Assembly: GCA_002381765.1 (NCBI GenBank)
Contig: DFXX01000080.1
Span: 77,435-121,250 of the forward strand
Length of the DNA stretch: 43,816 nt
Source of the DNA: Bacteriovoracaceae bacterium UBA4097
GTDB taxonomy: Bacteria; Bdellovibrionota; Bacteriovoracia; Bacteriovoracales; Bacteriovoracaceae
Direction: 5' to 3'
The position numbers were made by a program, and so were the translations under genes. The notes below the pieces were generated by a model, which ran no database searches, was not told where the DNA came from, and saw nothing but the letters and a program-made list of their open reading frames with translations. Of the stretch, positions 35,301 through 42,110 are shown piece by piece; the first letter of the stretch is position 1; each line of letters opens with the position of its first letter.

Positions 35301-36117
35301 GACCTGCATTGGGGTAGACCGAAATATGAAAAGGAGATTCTTTAGAAAGAATCTCAATATAGGGGCGCATGAGTTCGGCCCCGAGAGCGCAGTTGATACC
35401 AATAGATAATAATGGATAGTGAGAAACGGAGTAGAGAAAGGCTTCAATGGTTTGGCCGGATAATGTTCTTCCCGAATTATCCGTGATCGTGCCCGATACC
35501 ATTACAGGAAGAGCTTGCTTATTTTCTTTTTCAAAATAATCGCTGATAGCAAAAAGAGCGGCTTTACAGTTTAAAGTATCAAAGACCGTTTCCACCAGGA
35601 GAATGTCCACTCCTCCTTCCACTAAATATTTTACTTGCTCCCGGTAGGTCTCCACCAACTGATCAAAGTCAATGGCGCGAAAGCCAGGATTATTCACATC
35701 GGGGGAGAGGGAAGCAGTCTTATTGGTAGGGCCAATGGAGCCCGCAACAAAACGCGGTTTGCTGGGATCTTTTTTAGTAAATTCTTCAGCACATCTCTTA
35801 GCAATTCGAGCGGCTTCTAAATTTAGCTCGGGAACAAGATCCTCCATGAAATAGTCGGCCATCGCAACTCGGGTACAACTAAAAGTATTGGTCTCGATAA
35901 TATCAGCACCTGCTTCGAGATACTTATAATGAATCTCTTCTAAGACTTCCGGACGAGTTAAAGCGAGTAAGTCATTATTGCCTTTGAGGGAATGCTTCCA
36001 ATCTTTAAAACGCTCACCTCGATAATCTTCTTCTTCTAATTGATACTGCTGAATCATGGTCCCCATAGCACCATCTAGAACCAATACTCTTTGCTTTAGA
36101 AGATCATCAATTTTCAC
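32389..36117 (-). CDS. metH: Cobalamin-dependent methionine synthase
   Basis: 1242 residues from a GTG at 36117, chosen because AAGGA lies 7 bases upstream and the predicted transcript begins near 36142, which excludes an in-frame GTG at 36147. All four modules are present: homocysteine-binding (zinc ligands Cys243, Cys306, Cys307), pterin-binding (about 345-620), cobalamin-binding (KGDVHDIGKN with cobalt-ligand His754, plus GLSGLITPS), and the AdoMet reactivation domain (RPAPGYAACPDH). Length compares with 1227 in E. coli. It transfers methyl from methyl-THF to homocysteine and needs B12. It is followed by metF. A palindrome overlaps the promoter. Confidence 0.97.
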   Translation of the reverse strand: MKIDDLLKQRVLVLDGAMGTMIQQYQLEEEDYRGERFKDWKHSLKGNNDLLALTRPEVLEEIHYKYLEAGADIIETNTFSCTRVAMADYFMEDLVPELNLEAARIAKRCAEEFTKKDPSKPRFVAGSIGPTNKTASLSPDVNNPGFRAIDFDQLVETYREQVKYLVEGGVDILLVETVFDTLNCKAALFAISDYFEKENKQALPVMVSGTITDNSGRTLSGQTIEAFLYSVSHYPLLSIGINCALGAELMRPYIEILSKESPFHISVYPNAGLPNEFGQYDETPKQMSATLNEFLENKWINIIGGCCGTTNLHIKAIAETAKKHKPRPLPAHEHLPRWSGLEPLKIFAGSNFINVGERTNLTGSIAFKKLILEKNYEEALRVAREQVENGAQIIDINMDEAMIDSEKAMVHFLNLIASEPDISKVPLMIDSSKWTVIEAGLKRIQGKAIVNSLSLKEGEEKFIEQALLVKKYGAAVVVMAFDEQGQADNLSRRIEICTRAYKILTEKVRFNPEDIIFDPNILTIATGMDEHNNYALDFLAAVKWIKENLPHAKVSGGISNLSFSFRGNNLVREAMHSAFLFHAIKAGLDMGIVNAGALPVYSDIPAELLEHVEDVIFNRRPDATERMIDFASRVKGQGKAEKKDEAWRSLPVEKRLEHALVKGIVDHIEADTEEMRKLLPRPLHVIEGPLMSGMSVVGDLFGEGKMFLPQVVKSARVMKKAVAYLQPFIEAEKTGEVVQKAGKILMATVKGDVHDIGKNIVSVVLGCNNYEVIDLGVMVPCERILEEAKKQNVDMIGLSGLITPSLDEMVHVAKEMKRMNFTLPLLIGGATTSRVHTAVKIDPHYDGPIIHVADASRAVPVAEKLLNHKTREVAHAHQKAEYEKMRVTHAASQKEEKILTLLEARNNKTKINWDETEIRRPQKLGITVLDNIALKEIVPYIDWTPFFMTWRLRGAYPQIFEDKKMGEEARKLFNEAQSLLSTIIKDKALTAKAVIGLFPANAVGDDIEVYAVDESTFEWSCENHGKHKKEVQAENLDKKLATLHMLRSQRQMEEAASPNPSLSDFIAPKELGVTDYIGAFCVTTGIGLDKLCEKFEKDQDDYNSIMAKALADRLAEALAEYLHEKVRKEYWGYASSEQLSHEDMVKEKYRGIRPAPGYAACPDHLEKKTLFRLLEVEKNAGVSLTHSMAMVPPSSVSGWYFSHPDSRYFNVGKVGRDQLEDYAQRKGVSLTEMEKWLSANLF

Positions 36118-36141
36118 GTTCACATCCTTATCAAATGCTGA

Positions 36142-36155
36142 ATACACTAGTGTAT
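36142..36155. promoter_or_regulatory. 14-bp perfect palindrome over the metH -10 box
   Basis: ATACACTAGTGTAT is fully self-complementary and covers the -10 hexamer and the predicted transcription start, a classic place for a repressor operator. It does not resemble the E. coli MetJ box (AGACGTCT). Confidence 0.5.
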
Positions 36156-36176
36156 AATTTATTTAATGAAAGTCAA
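36149..36176 (-). promoter_or_regulatory. metH-metF promoter
   Basis: On the minus strand TTGACT (36176-36171), 16-base spacer, TACACT (36154-36149). Five and four of six bases match consensus. Expected transcript start is near 36142, about 25 bases before the GTG start. Confidence 0.55.
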
Positions 36177-36212
36177 GGGAAAAGCTAGTGATTTTAGATA
36201 GTTGAAATATGT

Positions 36213-37097
36213 TTAGGCCACCAGCATGAGATAGAAACCGGTAAAAAAGAAGGCGAAGGCCCCTAAGAGATAGATATTCGGAAGTTTTCGGTGATAGAGG
36301 CTCTCCAGCAAGGCGACCCACACCGGCCCGGTTATGGAGATGGCGGTGAGTGTTCCCATGTGGGCATGCTTCACAGCGGCCAGATATAATCCCAGAGAAA
36401 TAAAAGTTCCACAAATCGATGCACCAAAGAGAAGAGTCATCTCTCTTTTTCGAAGCGCCCAAATATCCTTGGTCAAGGAAACATAGCTTTTAGGATTGAG
36501 TAAGAGAAAACCCACCAGTGCTCCCAAACAACGAATCACATTGACTTGAAAGGTGTTCAGATCGGGGGTCACCTCATAGGCGGTACGAGTGAGCATCACA
36601 CCCATGGCGTCTAAACTTATTCCCAGGAAGGCCCACATAAAACTTTTGAAGTCCCAATTGCCGGTGAGCTTATTGCGCTCGAGCATGAAGATGAAGACAC
36701 AGATAATCATGCAGATCACGGCGAGGGTTTGATTCGCGGTAAATATCTGACTCAGGAAAAAATAACCATAGAGCCCGAGCATGAGAGGTTGAAAACTAAA
36801 GAGAACCAGAGAGCGACCTGGCCCCAGAGTGGTGAAGGCCCGAAAAAGGAAGATATCTCCGATACACAGACCAATAAAACCACTGAGCATGAGAAGTGAG
36901 ACCGAGGTCATATTCATGCTAGCAATATCTTCGGAAAGCAGCATGGCGATTAGAAAAGCAAAAAAGGCAACTGTCACTTTAACTTGGTTAATCCAGGTGG
37001 AGGAGAAACGTCGAGCGTACAGGGAGAAGATCATGCTGGCGGTAGAGAAGGTAAGATTGGCCCCTATCGCAAGTGTATAGATTTGAAGCGCATTCAA
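36213..37097 (-). CDS. EamA/DMT-superfamily transporter
   Basis: 294 residues with ten predicted transmembrane helices in two five-helix EamA halves (about 5-140 and 150-292). Seen: FRAFTTLGPGRSLVLFSFQPL at the end of the first half and GPVWVALLESLYHRKLP in the second, both typical of drug/metabolite exporters. The substrate is unknown. The ATG is far (11 bases) from AAAGGG, a weak start. It is upstream of metH on the same strand, with a 95-base gap containing metH's own promoter; divergent from msrB. Confidence 0.9.
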   Translation of the reverse strand: MNALQIYTLAIGANLTFSTASMIFSLYARRFSSTWINQVKVTVAFFAFLIAMLLSEDIASMNMTSVSLLMLSGFIGLCIGDIFLFRAFTTLGPGRSLVLFSFQPLMLGLYGYFFLSQIFTANQTLAVICMIICVFIFMLERNKLTGNWDFKSFMWAFLGISLDAMGVMLTRTAYEVTPDLNTFQVNVIRCLGALVGFLLLNPKSYVSLTKDIWALRKREMTLLFGASICGTFISLGLYLAAVKHAHMGTLTAISITGPVWVALLESLYHRKLPNIYLLGAFAFFFTGFYLMLVA

Positions 37098-37151
37098 GCA
37101 ATTTTCCCTTTGTTGATCTGTTGTATAGTAAGGGAAAGCTTGTAAACTGAG

Positions 37152-37157
37152 TATAAT
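37152..37157 (+). promoter_or_regulatory. -10 box of msrB at leaderless spacing
   Basis: Perfect TATAAT, 6 bases before the ATG at 37164, with no good -35. If used, transcription starts on that ATG's A. Confidence 0.35.
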
Positions 37158-37163
37158 AAAAAT

Positions 37164-37613
37164 ATGAAAACGATCTTTGCCGGAATCTTGACTTTGCTAG
37201 GTCACAACAACATGGAAGCACAAAATATGAGCCAAGAAGATTGGAAAAATAAGTTAACGCCTGAACAATACAATGTCTGCCGCTTGGGTTCTACCGAGAG
37301 TCCCTTCTCGGGTAAGTATAATTCTCATAAGGAGAAAGGGACTTATATATGCGTGGCCTGCGGGCAGGAACTTTTTAGTTCTGAAACCAAGTTTGAATCA
37401 GGTACCGGCTGGCCTAGTTTTACCGACGTGAAGAATTCCAAGAATGTGACTTTGAAAGATGATTACGCCTTCAATATGCATCGGGTAGAGGTTCTTTGCT
37501 CCCGCTGTGGATCCCATTTGGGTCATGTCTTTGATGATGGTCCGGGAGAAACAGGTAAACGTTGGTGTATTAATTCAGTTGCCCTGGATTTTGTACCGGC
37601 CAAGTCCAAGTAG
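37164..37613 (+). CDS. msrB: Peptide-methionine (R)-S-oxide reductase
   Basis: 149 residues. It repairs methionine-R-sulfoxide. Zinc cysteines are in CVAC (63, 66) and CSRC (112, 115); catalytic Cys135 is in RWCINSVAL; Cys39 may act as the recycling cysteine. Other family blocks: ESGTGWPSF, GSHLGHVFDDGP. Two starts are possible. The ATG at 37164 adds a short hydrophobic leader (IFAGILTLLG) that is only a marginal signal peptide and lies at leaderless spacing from TATAAT. The ATG at 37227 has GGAAG 8 bases upstream and gives the usual cytoplasmic length of 128 residues. The longer form is listed. Confidence 0.92.
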   Translation: MKTIFAGILTLLGHNNMEAQNMSQEDWKNKLTPEQYNVCRLGSTESPFSGKYNSHKEKGTYICVACGQELFSSETKFESGTGWPSFTDVKNSKNVTLKDDYAFNMHRVEVLCSRCGSHLGHVFDDGPGETGKRWCINSVALDFVPAKSK

Positions 37614-37617
37614 CTCA

Positions 37618-37626
37618 TGCTAGAGT
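37618..37626 (+). promoter_or_regulatory. Extended -10-like box of apaG at leaderless spacing
   Basis: TGC-TAGAGT followed by 7 bases and the ATG at 37634. TAGAGT matches TATAAT in four of six positions; no Shine-Dalgarno is seen. Confidence 0.25.
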
Positions 37627-37633
37627 GTCATCT

Positions 37634-38035
37634 ATGAGTTATCCCTTCGTATCTACCAATAATGATTTTCGTATAGAAGTGAAGACTGATTTTGATTTTG
37701 AACAATCAAATCCATTGCAGTTTCATTATCTCTTTAGCTACACCATCCTGATCGTCAATATTGGCGAGAAGAGTGCCAAGCTAGTCTCTCGAAAATGGTT
37801 CATCAAAGATGCTAAGGGAGAAGTCAGAGTCGTAGAGGGACCAGGAGTCATTGGGCAAACCCCCAACTTTAAGCCGGGTGAATCTTTTGAATATTCGAGT
37901 TTCTCGCCGCTTCCGACTATGAAGGGAGAGATGTGGGGGCACTTTAATATGATCGATCAGAATGGAAGAACCTTTCAAATCGAAACCCCGGTATTTAAAT
38001 TTCATGTTCCGAAAGAGCTGATAGACGTCTATTGA
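37634..38035 (+). CDS. apaG: ApaG-family protein
   Basis: 133 residues from the ATG at 37634; an in-frame GTG three codons earlier is a less likely start. ApaG is a small immunoglobulin-like beta-sandwich protein, linked in enterobacteria to cobalt/magnesium phenotypes, with no enzymatic role shown. Matching blocks: FSYTILIVNIGEKSAKLVSRKW (given in part), a GxGVxGxxP segment (GPGVIGQTP), and PGESFEYSSFSPL. It follows msrB by 20 bases. The last 7 bases overlap a small convergent gene. Confidence 0.93.
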   Translation: MSYPFVSTNNDFRIEVKTDFDFEQSNPLQFHYLFSYTILIVNIGEKSAKLVSRKWFIKDAKGEVRVVEGPGVIGQTPNFKPGESFEYSSFSPLPTMKGEMWGHFNMIDQNGRTFQIETPVFKFHVPKELIDVY

Positions 38036-38202
38036 AGAAGTTCTTTAAATTTTTCTTCCAGTGATTCAAGACTTTCCTGAAGATCAGAACTTAATTCTTC
38101 TTTTGAAATATCATCGAACTTGGCCTCAAATGCCAGATCATGCATGATCCTGATGCGTTCGAGAAGATTGAGAATATCGTGGGAGAGTTGGCGCTTACCC
38201 AC
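38029..38202 (-). CDS. Small (57-residue) helical protein coupled to the FAH-family gene
   Basis: A GTG start overlaps the stop of the upstream hydrolase gene by one base (TAGTG), and the frame runs 57 codons to a TAG. The product is highly charged and almost entirely helix-forming (LSHDILNLLERIRIMHD, then SSDLQESLESLEEKFKELL), ending in a heptad-like coiled coil. The LSHDILNLL segment faintly recalls the H-box of histidine-kinase dimerisation helices, but nothing else supports that. The gene fills the otherwise empty 166 bases between two genes exactly, which argues that it is real. Confidence 0.6.
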   Translation of the reverse strand: MGKRQLSHDILNLLERIRIMHDLAFEAKFDDISKEELSSDLQESLESLEEKFKELLQ

Positions 38203-38789
38203 TATTCCACCACGGTAAAGGTATGCTCAATGGGGCCGAAGCTAAGTTCAATCACATCATTTGGTTTTAGAGGACCAACACCCTTGGGTGTTCCGGTAAA
38301 GACAATATCTCCATCGCATAAAGGGAAATAAAAGTCAGCGTGATGAATGATAGCATCTGGGTCAAGAATGGCGTCAGTCATCTTACCCGATTGTCTGAGT
38401 TCTCCATTGACCTTGAGAGTAAAGGTAGTATTTCTCCAATCATTGAATTCTTTTACACTTTTAAAAGGTGTTACAATCGCGGAGTTTTTAAACACTTTGG
38501 AAATTTCCCAAGGATGACCCTGCTCTTTGAGACTTTTTTGAACTTCTCTTAATGTCAGATCCAGTCCCAGGCCAATTCCGATGACCATTTTTTTATAAAG
38601 CTTAAAGACGATTTCGCATTCGTGATGAATAGTGCCTCGATGCCAGGGGAGGGGAATACGGGCATTATTTTTGACTTCAATCACTGAGCTTGCCGGTTTT
38701 AAGAAAAGAACTGGCTTCTCGGGAGCGGCCTCGTTCATTTCTTTCACGTGCTCAGTATAATTCTTTCCTAAACATATCACTTTATCCAT
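38202..38789 (-). CDS. Fumarylacetoacetate hydrolase (FAH)-family protein, FAHD1-like
   Basis: 195 residues, the compact FAHD1/acylpyruvase size. Seen: N-terminal ICLGKNYTEHVKEM, the metal-binding HHECEIVFKL (two acidic ligands in ECE), the lid SKVFKNSA, and the C-terminal GDIVFTGTPKGVGP signature. Family members cleave acylpyruvates or decarboxylate oxaloacetate in the cytoplasm; the exact substrate is open. The ATG lacks a Shine-Dalgarno and lies 8 bases after a TATATC box. A small gene overlaps its stop codon. Confidence 0.92.
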   Translation of the reverse strand: MDKVICLGKNYTEHVKEMNEAAPEKPVLFLKPASSVIEVKNNARIPLPWHRGTIHHECEIVFKLYKKMVIGIGLGLDLTLREVQKSLKEQGHPWEISKVFKNSAIVTPFKSVKEFNDWRNTTFTLKVNGELRQSGKMTDAILDPDAIIHHADFYFPLCDGDIVFTGTPKGVGPLKPNDVIELSFGPIEHTFTVVE

Positions 38790-38895
38790 GAAGTTAAGAT
38801 ATAAGCGTTTAAAATTATTAGCAAATGAAATTTTCCAAAGTTGACTCTAACCGGTTTTAGTTGTTTTTCTAAAATACATCGCCATATTAGGGTTA

Positions 38896-39195
38896 ATGCT
38901 ACATGTACAAAATATTTTTAAGAAAGTCTTCGTGCTATTCACTATCGTGGCAATGGTGTCTTTTGCTTATACCGTCTCTAAAAATTCAGTAAAAAAAATT
39001 AAAAGTAATCTTACTCAGTTAGTCGAAGAAGAAGAGGAAAGACAAGTTAGAGAAGTTCCTGAAGTGGAGCTGGTCCTGGTAGAAAATTACAATTCCCCCT
39101 TTTTTGTTTCTTCTGACATATTTAACTTCTCTGATTATATTGCTCTTGAGGCACAGCATATACATATTCCATCTTTTAAACCCCCCTCGGTTTAA
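38896..39195 (+). CDS. Small single-pass membrane or exported protein, unknown
   Basis: 99 residues. A basic N-terminus (NIFKK) and hydrophobic VFVLFTIVAMVSFAYTV form a signal anchor or signal peptide; then come a Lys-rich patch, a run of acidic residues (VEEEEERQ) and a polar tail with no cysteine. No family recognised. AGGG lies close before the ATG. It precedes the SulP transporter by 63 bases, with a weak hairpin between. Confidence 0.6.
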   Translation: MLHVQNIFKKVFVLFTIVAMVSFAYTVSKNSVKKIKSNLTQLVEEEEERQVREVPEVELVLVENYNSPFFVSSDIFNFSDYIALEAQHIHIPSFKPPSV

Positions 39196-39225
39196 TTTAA
39201 AATCAAAACCTCTTTTATCTTTTTG
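39189..39225 (+). terminator. Weak terminator-like hairpin before the SulP gene
   Basis: GGTTT pairs with AAACC across a 12-base AT-rich loop and is followed by T-rich sequence (TCTTTTATCTTTTT). The stem overlaps the stop codon of the preceding gene; only five pairs. Confidence 0.28.
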
Positions 39226-39258
39226 TTAGTTAATATTCATTAGAAAAGGAACTTTTCT

Positions 39259-40800
39259 ATGTTTTCGTTCAAAACTTGGCGCAATGACGTTCAAGCTTCT
39301 CTAGTTGTCTTCCTCGTTGCTCTTCCTTTATGCCTTGGTATTGCCATGGCCTCTAATGCTCCTCTGGCCGCAGGACTCTTTGCTGGAATCATCGGGGGAA
39401 TTGTGGTGGGGGCCTTGAGTGGTTCTCCCATCAGTGTCTCTGGTCCGGCTGCGGGACTAACTGTAATCGTGATAACTGCTATCGAAAATCTGGGATCTTT
39501 TGAAGCCTTTACCGTAGCCGTTTTCTTGTCAGGAATTATTCAAATCATTCTGGGATTTTTAAGAGCAGGAACCATTGGGGATTATTTTCCAACTTCTGTC
39601 ATCAAAGGGATGCTGGCCGCGATCGGGATCATCCTGATCCTAAAGCAAATTCCTCACGCTATTGGCTACGATGTGGACTTTATGGGAGATGAGTCTTTCA
39701 CTCAAATCGATGGTCAGAACACATTTTCGGAAATCTTGCTCGCTTTCAACTGGCTTCACTGGGGAGCTGTTGTCATAAGTCTTATCTCGATGGGAATTAT
39801 GTTGTTGTGGGAGAAGGGCGCTTCCAAAGGGAATAAGTTCTTTAAACTCATTCCAGGTGCTTTGGTTGCTGTTATTGCCGGTGTACTTCTCAATGAATTT
39901 TTTAAAGGTTCTTTCTCTGCTCTTGCTTTAAGTAGTCAGCACCTTGTTCAACTACCGTTCTCGGGCGGATGGTCGGATATTGGTAATAATATCCGCTTTC
40001 CGGATTGGAGCTACATTACTAATCCCAAGATCTATCAGGTGGCCTTAACTATTGCCATCGTGGGTTCTCTTGAGAGTCTTCTCTCAATCGATGCTGCCGA
40101 TAAACTTGATGGTGATGGAATACTTACTTCTAAAAACAGAGAACTTTTTGCTCAAGGAGCAGGAAATACGCTCTCTGGTTTAATCGGTGGTCTTCCCATT
40201 ACAGCGGTAATCGTGAGAACTACCGCCAACCAGACGGCCGGTGCTAAGTCAAATCTCTCGGCGATCTTGCACGGATTCTGGTTACTGGTTTGTGTGGTAT
40301 CTATACCGTTTGTTTTAAATCTTATTCCGCTTTCGGCACTTGCTGCCGTTCTACTTTTGGTGGGCTATAAGCTCGCTAAGCCAGCACTCTTTAAGCAGAT
40401 GCTTCATAAAGGAATGAATCAGTTTATTCCTTTTGTAGCAACCATCGTTGCCATCCTTTTTACCGATCTTTTGATTGGTATTGTCTTCGGTATCGTGGTG
40501 GGTTTCGCTTTTGTCATTCGATCAAATATGCACAATGCAGTTGTTATGGTGAAAGACGCGGAACATATTCTGGTTCGCTTCTATAAGGATGTCTCTTTCA
40601 TGCAGAAATCGGCCCTGATAAAAATCTTCACCGATATTCAGGATGGGTCAACCGTCATTCTCGATGGCAGAGATGTCTTCATCGATGATGATATAGTTGA
40701 ATTAGTCGAGGATTTCATTAAGAGAGCTCCATCTCGAAATATTACTGTTGAGCTCAAGAAGTCATCTTTATCAGTTACAAATTTATTTAAGGGAAAATAA
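39259..40800 (+). CDS. SulP-family anion (probable bicarbonate) transporter
   Basis: 513 residues. The SLC26/SulP core has about 12-14 helices, with the family block ISVSGPAAGLTVIVI near 72-86 and the typical opener DVQASLVVFLVALPLCLGIA. A short STAS-like domain forms the last 80 residues (STVILDGRDVFIDDDIVELVEDF, in part). AAAAGGAA lies before the ATG. A beta-carbonic anhydrase gene starts 3 bases after the stop; SulP-carbonic anhydrase pairs and fusions are known and point to bicarbonate or CO2 handling rather than sulfate. Confidence 0.93.
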   Translation: MFSFKTWRNDVQASLVVFLVALPLCLGIAMASNAPLAAGLFAGIIGGIVVGALSGSPISVSGPAAGLTVIVITAIENLGSFEAFTVAVFLSGIIQIILGFLRAGTIGDYFPTSVIKGMLAAIGIILILKQIPHAIGYDVDFMGDESFTQIDGQNTFSEILLAFNWLHWGAVVISLISMGIMLLWEKGASKGNKFFKLIPGALVAVIAGVLLNEFFKGSFSALALSSQHLVQLPFSGGWSDIGNNIRFPDWSYITNPKIYQVALTIAIVGSLESLLSIDAADKLDGDGILTSKNRELFAQGAGNTLSGLIGGLPITAVIVRTTANQTAGAKSNLSAILHGFWLLVCVVSIPFVLNLIPLSALAAVLLLVGYKLAKPALFKQMLHKGMNQFIPFVATIVAILFTDLLIGIVFGIVVGFAFVIRSNMHNAVVMVKDAEHILVRFYKDVSFMQKSALIKIFTDIQDGSTVILDGRDVFIDDDIVELVEDFIKRAPSRNITVELKKSSLSVTNLFKGK

Positions 40801-40803
40801 GAT

Positions 40804-41433
40804 ATGGATAAAATTAAAAGAATTCTTCTAGAGAATAAAGCTTGGGCGCAGAGTAGGATTGAAAACAATCCAGATTACTTCAAAAATATGGCCCGTGATC
40901 AAAATCCAACTTATCTCTGGATTGGTTGTGCTGATTCTCGTGTTCCTCCTTCTGAAATCACTAACTCCGATCCAGGAGAAATGTTCGTTCACAGAAATAT
41001 CGCTAATCTTGTCATTCATACCGATTCAAATTTGATGAGTGTTATTCAGTATGCAATTGAGGCCCTGAAGGTTCCTCACATAATTGTTTGCGGTCATTAT
41101 GGTTGTGGAGGTGTGAAGGCAGCTCTTAGTCAACAAAGTTTAGGAATGATCGATAATTGGGTGAGAAATATTAAAGATGTTCTTTTCACCAATAAAGTTG
41201 AAATCAATAGCCTTGCTACCGAGACCGAAAAGGTTAACCGTCTGGTAGAGCTAAGTGTGCAAAGGCAAATTCGCAATGTCGCTCATACGGCAGTCGTCCA
41301 GAAGGCCTGGAAGGAAAGGCAGTATCCGATAATTCACGGTTGGGTGTATGATCTGACTACTGGTCAATTGAAGACCATCGAGACCATTACTCCCGATACT
41401 GTGTTGGATGATTCTTACCGTTACGAATTTTAA
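40804..41433 (+). CDS. Beta-class carbonic anhydrase
   Basis: 209 residues. The zinc site and active dyad are complete: Cys42, Asp44, Arg46 (GCADSRVPPSE), His98 and Cys101 (GHYGCGG), with HRNIANLV at 63-70. This matches the Can/CynT group and interconverts CO2 and bicarbonate in the cytoplasm. Its ribosome binding site AAGGGA is inside the end of the SulP gene, indicating co-expression with the transporter. The last 4 bases overlap a convergent trypsin gene. Confidence 0.96.
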   Translation: MDKIKRILLENKAWAQSRIENNPDYFKNMARDQNPTYLWIGCADSRVPPSEITNSDPGEMFVHRNIANLVIHTDSNLMSVIQYAIEALKVPHIIVCGHYGCGGVKAALSQQSLGMIDNWVRNIKDVLFTNKVEINSLATETEKVNRLVELSVQRQIRNVAHTAVVQKAWKERQYPIIHGWVYDLTTGQLKTIETITPDTVLDDSYRYEF

Positions 41434-42110
41434 TTATCGTAGATCCAAGAGAGATAAGAGGCCAGGCGGGGATTCATGGAAAATTCCCCTTCTGGTCCAT
41501 GAGAAAATGTTGAGTGTATGGCCAGGAGACTTATATTCTGGCCATCTTTCATAAAGATCGGCCCACCAGAATCTCCCGAGCGAGAGAACTTATCATCCAC
41601 CTCTAAGACTTTTTCAGCTAAATTCATTTTTCTAAATTTAGGTGTCACTACTGTGCGAACATTCTTGTGATCTCTTTCTCCAAAGCCAAAGCGGTAGAGC
41701 TGACCCGAGACCATATTTCCCTCAAAGATTGGAAGAAGATGAACAAAGGCTGGAATTTTTTCGGCCATCATGATCTTGGCGATATCGTCTTTATAGCGGG
41801 ATGCTTTAGGTTTGTAGTCGGGGTGAATTTTAAAGCTCTTTATCGCAAGGGAGGTTTGCTTAGGATCATACTTCTCTTGAGTAAATACCCTCACTCCTTT
41901 GATATCACCCTCTAAGCAGTGGGCCGCCGTTACTATAATTTGCGAGGAGACTGCGACACCGGTGCAGGTAAAGACTCCATTAGGTCTCGTGACTTCAATG
42001 AGTAAGCTCGAGTTATACTGATCCCAGTTTTCAAGTTTAGCAAAGCCTTCAACAGTCATAAATAGTACCACGCAAAGTATTAATCTCACTTGCTGGATAC
42101 TACCTGACAT
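41430..42110 (-). CDS. Exported trypsin-like (S1A) serine protease, downstream copy
   Basis: 226 residues. The signal peptide is LILCVVLFMTVEGFA. The triad is His64 (TAAHC), Asp109 (KDDIAKI) and Ser181 (GDSGGP). Cys49 and Cys65 have the spacing of the conserved chymotrypsin-fold disulfide 42-58. The S1-pocket segment before the Ser (DDKFSRSGDSGGP) lacks the usual Asp six residues upstream, so strict Arg/Lys specificity is doubtful. The ATG directly follows the TAG of a close paralogue, an evident tandem duplicate. Probably a secreted digestive protease. Confidence 0.9.
   Translation of the reverse strand: MSGSIQQVRLILCVVLFMTVEGFAKLENWDQYNSSLLIEVTRPNGVFTCTGVAVSSQIIVTAAHCLEGDIKGVRVFTQEKYDPKQTSLAIKSFKIHPDYKPKASRYKDDIAKIMMAEKIPAFVHLLPIFEGNMVSGQLYRFGFGERDHKNVRTVVTPKFRKMNLAEKVLEVDDKFSRSGDSGGPIFMKDGQNISLLAIHSTFSHGPEGEFSMNPRLASYLSWIYDN

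Noticed and set aside
36118..36147. Upstream GTG for metH adding 10 residues.
   Set aside because: It lies upstream of the predicted transcript start and inside the operator-like palindrome, with no Shine-Dalgarno.
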